From assembly GCF_000231385.2 (NCBI RefSeq), contig NC_018515.1, positions 3,678,501 through 3,742,500 of the forward strand: a stretch of DNA of 64,000 bases, read 5' to 3'. Each line of letters begins with the position of its first letter. The stretch's first letter is position 1. The stretch comes from Desulfosporosinus meridiei DSM 13257. GTDB taxonomy: Bacteria; Bacillota; Desulfitobacteriia; Desulfitobacteriales; Desulfitobacteriaceae. Positions 60,942-64,000 of this stretch are shown here, in pieces. The notes below the pieces were generated by a model, which was not told the origin of the DNA, did no database searches, and saw nothing but the letters and a program-made list of their open reading frames with translations. The position numbers and the translations under genes were made by a program.

Positions 60942-61934
60942 TCAATCAATTGTTGCTTTTGTTACTAACTTAACATCAATAAAGGTTTCTGAGGGTTGTT
61001 TCTTGCCCTTTATCATTTCATAAGCATAATGCACGCCTCTATACCCCTGAATATCTGCGTGTTGATTAATTGTAACTTGCATACTTCCTTTACTAATTGC
61101 TTTTTCTGCTTCTCTTAAATCATCAAATCCTGCAACTAGCACTTTGCTGCGATTTGATTTATCTAAGTATTGTATTGCTCCTAAGGCCATCATATCATTG
61201 GCACAAAAGATTCCACCTATGTCTGGATATTTAGCAAAGATTGATGAAGTAATAAAGAATGCATCATCAATTTTCCAATTTGCGCTTTCCATGGCCACGA
61301 TTTGAATGTTAGGATTCTCTGCAAAGGCTTTCAAGGCCCCTTTCTTACGTTGTTCAGAATTATCAGCGCCGCGAATTCCTTCCAGTATTGCAACTTTGGT
61401 TGGTTTATTAATTTGGTCAGCGATATATTTAGCGGACTTATAAGCACCGTCTTCGTTGTTTACGCTGATAAAGGGAATGTCTGTTAAATTCATTTTTCTT
61501 AAAAAGTTAGGATCTAACCTGTTATCAATATTTACAATCGAAATATTTGCTTTCTGAGCTTTTTGCAAAACCGGAATCAAATCTGTGGAACTTCCGGGCG
61601 CAATTACTATGGCATCCACTTTCGAATTTATAAGTTCTTCAACGATACCAATCTGTTGTTCGATTGAAGTCTCTTTTGCTCCGGTTTTAACAATCAAATT
61701 AACACCTAACTCGTTTTGAGCTAGACGCGCTCCTTTTTCCATCTCAATAAAGAAAGGATTTGTTAGGGTTTTCATGACTATGGCAATATCTGGTATATCT
61801 TTATCGTCATCTATATTGACGATTTGCTGCGAATCATTGTCAGGATTATCCGGGTTTTCATTTTGAATCTTTTGGCCACATCCTGTAAGTATAAGACTAA
61901 AAAGAATTAATACACAAACTAAAATTCTCTTCAT
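60942..61934 (-). CDS. Sugar-type (RbsB-like) substrate-binding lipoprotein, signalling role
   Basis: A 330-residue protein: signal peptide with lipobox LILTGC (Cys about 19), then a periplasmic-binding type I fold (DIAIVMKTLTNPFFIEMEKG, VDAIVIAPGSS, VNNEDGAYKSAKYIAD, GIFCANDMMALGA, VAGFDDL). It resembles ribose/galactose-binding proteins. No permease or ATPase gene is near; instead it is the first gene of a set with a hybrid kinase and an EAL regulator. That arrangement suggests a ligand-bound sensor that touches the kinase's outer domain. The ligand is unknown. Confidence 0.87.
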   Translation of the reverse strand: MKRILVCVLILFSLILTGCGQKIQNENPDNPDNDSQQIVNIDDDKDIPDIAIVMKTLTNPFFIEMEKGARLAQNELGVNLIVKTGAKETSIEQQIGIVEELINSKVDAIVIAPGSSTDLIPVLQKAQKANISIVNIDNRLDPNFLRKMNLTDIPFISVNNEDGAYKSAKYIADQINKPTKVAILEGIRGADNSEQRKKGALKAFAENPNIQIVAMESANWKIDDAFFITSSIFAKYPDIGGIFCANDMMALGAIQYLDKSNRSKVLVAGFDDLREAEKAISKGSMQVTINQHADIQGYRGVHYAYEMIKGKKQPSETFIDVKLVTKATID

Positions 61935-62111
61935 ATAAACACTCCTTGGATTTATAAATTGATAATTAACGGTAATATAATTAATCTTTCCTAGTTATAA
62001 TATCGAATTTGCAACTTATAAGTCAGTGTCCATTGGCATTAATTACAATGCTTTAAGCACGTTCTCATTACTTTTTCAAAATGAATAACATTTTACGATA
62101 CTGATGAAACC

Positions 62112-62152
62112 AAAAAAGAGAAGGAATTTAAGCCTTCTCCTTCTCCTTCTCT
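62112..62152 (-). terminator. Terminator downstream of the rhodanese gene
   Basis: GAGAAGGA and TCCTTCTC pair; the minus strand then has a run of at least six T. It lies about 130 nt past the rhodanese stop. Confidence 0.6.
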
Positions 62153-62223
62153 ATTAAACAAGTCTTTACACAGAGTTCTTTTTTTTCACATTTGCGACAA
62201 TTGCTCTCGCTGATTAGAGATCT
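62128..62223 (-). pseudogene. Cys-rich fragment without a start codon
   Basis: A 31-codon frame contains SNCRKCEKKELCVKTC (C-x2-C-x5-C-x3-C) and stops inside the terminator. An in-frame stop precedes it and no start codon is present. A ribosome-site-like GGAGAGG lies upstream in a different frame. It may be a decayed small metal-binding gene. Confidence 0.2.
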
Positions 62224-62284
62224 TTATCAGCTAGTTTTATACCTCTCCTACAAACGCGAATCGTCCCCCTGTCTCGCTTTTTAC

Positions 62285-62680
62285 TTATTTTCCGGAAACC
62301 GTCCTAAAAGGCCAACGAACTATCCCGCCCAAATCAAAAACATTAGTGTAGCCCTGTTTCAATAATATCTTAACAGCAGCTCTACTCCGATTGCCACTTC
62401 TGCAATAGGCAAAAATTGTAGTTTGTTTGTCTGGTAATTTTGAACTAGCTTCTTGTCTTAAAACAGATAAAGGAATTGAAATGCTCTTAGGTATGTGACT
62501 ATCGATATATTCTTCTTGGCTTCGAACATCAAGTAAAATGATGCCTTTTTCCTTATCTAATCTTCTTTTTGCTTCTTGAGGATCGATCCTTAGTTGGCTG
62601 ATCTTTCCTCGGCTTTTTATATAAACTGCCAATATTAATAGCCCTACTGATAAACTTCCTATTATAATTGCTTGATCCAT
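62285..62680 (-). CDS. Membrane-anchored rhodanese-like protein
   Basis: A 131-residue protein: one N-terminal transmembrane helix (about residues 3-22), then a rhodanese domain (about 35-130) with LLDVRSQEEYIDSHIPKSISIP and the active-site loop CRSGNRSRAA, in which the Cys carries persulfide sulfur. It probably transfers sulfane sulfur at the membrane. I chose the ATG at 62680, 8 nt behind AAAGG; another ATG two codons earlier is too close. Confidence 0.9.
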   Translation of the reverse strand: MDQAIIIGSLSVGLLILAVYIKSRGKISQLRIDPQEAKRRLDKEKGIILLDVRSQEEYIDSHIPKSISIPLSVLRQEASSKLPDKQTTIFAYCRSGNRSRAAVKILLKQGYTNVFDLGGIVRWPFRTVSGK

Positions 62681-62813
62681 AATCATATCCTTTCTAACCT
62701 GAAATGAACTGCTCAGCGGCTAAGACATGACACAGTTAAATTCATTTATACCCTCTAACAGTATAAAGGAATTCTAATGCTCCCTAATTCTTTTGTCAAA
62801 TGAACCAATAAAG

Positions 62814-62847
62814 AGCGACCTCCAAAATGTTTCAATTGGAGGTCGCT
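62814..62847 (-). terminator. Terminator of the DUF2680 gene
   Basis: AGCGACCTCCAA and TTGGAGGTCGCT form a perfect 12-bp stem, followed on the minus strand by CTTTATT. Confidence 0.75.
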
Positions 62848-62893
62848 TCAAAGTGTTATCCGACATCAGTTAATTTGTGAATGAGTTCCAAGA

Positions 62894-63211
62894 CTACTCT
62901 GTCTTTGGAGCATTTGAGTTTTTACGGCAGCCGCCTTTTTTGGGCCCAATGCCATGGAATTCGCCTTTGTCGATATCTTGCTCAATCTTTGCTTGGCGTT
63001 CTTGCATGGATTTCTTGATTTTCTCGGCTTTTGCCTGATCTAATATTCCCGCCTCTACTTCCTTATCAATGATCTGAGCCTTAATGTTGGTCATTTGCTG
63101 ATTAAGAGCTTTAATCTCTTTCAATTTCTCTTGATCAACAGCCCCGAAGGCAGGAACGGCACTTACAACTAAGAAAACCAAAGCCAAAACGCTTGCAGCC
63201 AATTTTCTCAT
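62894..63211 (-). CDS. Secreted DUF2680-type protein
   Basis: A 105-residue protein. A signal peptide (MRKLAASVLALVFLVVSAVPAFG, cleaved near residue 23) is followed by a charged helical region rich in Lys/Glu (EIKALNQQMTNIKAQIIDKEVEAG, QAKAEKIKKSMQERQAKIEQD) and a basic GPKKGGCRK tail. The repeated 'K..G.LDQAKAEKI' pattern is typical of DUF2680 proteins, exported and of unknown role in Firmicutes. The ATG at 63211 follows GGGGAGG; an upstream in-frame TTG is unlikely. Confidence 0.8.
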   Translation of the reverse strand: MRKLAASVLALVFLVVSAVPAFGAVDQEKLKEIKALNQQMTNIKAQIIDKEVEAGILDQAKAEKIKKSMQERQAKIEQDIDKGEFHGIGPKKGGCRKNSNAPKTE

Positions 63212-63519
63212 TTGCCAGACCTCCCCATTCATTTTTTTTGCCGGAAACAATCTTATAATGCCCAATAACACTATTTTTATAGTTGGAAAACATAGAATTT
63301 CATTATACAACTTTCATTTAATTACCTATTTATTATTGATAAATCAACCTGGTATGCTAAGATTGTATAATCTAGCATTACCAAGTACGATGAACTATTT
63401 GTAATGAGTATTATAGAAGGATACTTCAAATGTTTAATTAAACACGCTTCCCTTTTAGGGAGAAAGCCTGAATGCCTTCGGGCTTTCTTCTCTTAGCGAT
63501 AGAAAGAGAGTGAATTATA
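63212..63519. other. Intergenic region before the ABC exporter
   Basis: It holds a TATAAT-like box near 63366 and a short hairpin (GAAAGCC with GGCTTTC, about 63461-63490) followed by TTCTTCT, which could act as a weak attenuator before the exporter gene. No gene is seen. Confidence 0.35.
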
Positions 63520-64000
63520 ATGTCTATTCTTAAAAAATTTATTACTTATTACAGGCCTTATAAGAACTTATTTTATGCAGATATGTTCTGTGCCCTTCTT
63601 GTTTCGATTATTGACTTGGCCTTTCCCCAAATTCTTAATTATCTCGCCAAGAACCTATTCACCCAAGACAAAGGCGTCATTTTAAATGCTATTGGTTTTG
63701 TCGGAATATCCCTCTTGCTAATGTACGTCATTAAGTATTTCTGCCAATATTTTATTATTTCCTGGGGACACATCATGGGCGCCAGAATGGAAACCGACAT
63801 GAGAAAAGATCTGTTTAGTCAATTTCAGCGCTTATCTTTCTCCTATTATGACAAAAACAATACTGGAGAAATGATGTCCAAATTAGTCGTAGACTTGTTT
63901 GATATCTCTGAGCTGGCTCATCATGGGCCAGAGAACGTTTTTATCTCCGCTCTAAAAATCGTTGGCTCTTTTAGCATCCTGCTTCTAATTAATGTTAGGA
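63520..64000 (+). CDS. ABC exporter (membrane domain, partial at window end)
   Basis: The first 160 residues of a type I ABC exporter half-transporter. The membrane domain begins MSILKKFITYYRPYKNLFYA, with helices at about 18-38 and 55-80, and the first cytoplasmic coupling stretch GARMETDMRKDLFSQFQRLSFSYYDKNNTGEMMSKL is typical of the family. The ATPase part lies beyond the window. RBS AGAGAG is upstream. The substrate cannot be told. Confidence 0.88.
   Translation, partial: MSILKKFITYYRPYKNLFYADMFCALLVSIIDLAFPQILNYLAKNLFTQDKGVILNAIGFVGISLLLMYVIKYFCQYFIISWGHIMGARMETDMRKDLFSQFQRLSFSYYDKNNTGEMMSKLVVDLFDISELAHHGPENVFISALKIVGSFSILLLINVR

Larger units (their letters stand above)
61935..62284. 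other. Intergenic region with terminator and Cys-rich fragment
   Basis: It contains the terminator after the rhodanese gene (62112-62152) and a short minus-strand Cys-rich frame without start (62128-62223). The binding-protein promoter must lie near 61950-62000. No intact gene is seen. Confidence 0.4.

Noticed and set aside
1-64000. CRISPR arrays, prophage or insertion sequence
   Set aside because: No spaced direct-repeat series, transposase, integrase or phage structural gene was seen.

Overview
The window is chromosomal DNA from a low-to-moderate GC, endospore-forming anaerobe of the class Clostridia. The gene set points to the Desulfosporosinus/Desulfitobacterium group, but that placement is an inference from content, not a database match. 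Supporting evidence: one-chain pyruvate:ferredoxin oxidoreductase, an electron-bifurcating lactate dehydrogenase set (EtfB, ferredoxin-tailed EtfA, FAD dehydrogenase), a DUF3787-type small spore protein, Firmicutes-style T-box and cobalamin riboswitches, strong TTGACA/TATAAT promoters, and many intrinsic terminators. No phage, insertion sequence or CRISPR array is visible.

Layout. 0-5 kb: Fe-S reductase, PadR regulator with DUF2812 partner, ketopantoate reductase-like protein, and an Lsa-type ABC-F ATPase behind an attenuator leader. 5-8.2 kb: ECF transporter (S, T, fused AA) under a B12 riboswitch. 8.3-10.9 kb: MocR-type regulator divergent from azlCD. 11.2-16.2 kb: Fe-S protein divergent from the lactate operon. 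16.3-22.4 kb: trmB, a diguanylate cyclase, a DUF4342 protein, psd, and a YtrA-type regulator with an ABC transporter. 22.4-27.8 kb: hybrid kinase with an HD-GYP response regulator. 28-33.8 kb: lysA-like, queC, and a DUF4342 protein with a two-component system and a spore protein. 34-40 kb: PFOR, GGDEF/HD-GYP protein, tRNA-Gly. 40.3-45.4 kb: five-gene Liv-type ABC transporter behind a T-box with a glycine specifier. 45.5-50.2 kb: YojF/BshB2, formate/nitrite channel, a Cache-HAMP-HTH membrane regulator, HD hydrolase. 50.4-55.5 kb: homocysteine methyltransferase-like protein, three M42 peptidases (one truncated), SemiSWEET-like protein. 55.8-62 kb: NarL-type regulator and a binding-protein/hybrid-kinase/EAL-regulator set. 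62.3-64 kb: rhodanese, DUF2680 protein, and the start of an ABC exporter.

Themes. Energy metabolism runs from lactate (LctBCD) to pyruvate (PFOR) with ferredoxin as carrier. Signalling is dense: four c-di-GMP enzymes, two large hybrid kinases, one classical two-component pair and several one-component regulators. RNA-level control is frequent (B12 riboswitch, T-box, ABC-F attenuator). The most interesting observations are: a shared upstream element that ties both DUF4342 paralogs to the OmpR-type two-component system; a glycine-type T-box over a Liv-type transporter with a tRNA-Gly gene just downstream; a transmembrane sensor fused directly to a CitT/DcuR-like DNA-binding domain; a substrate-binding lipoprotein encoded with a kinase instead of a permease; a shrunken pterin-domain relic on a homocysteine methyltransferase; and an M42 peptidase lacking its last metal ligand.
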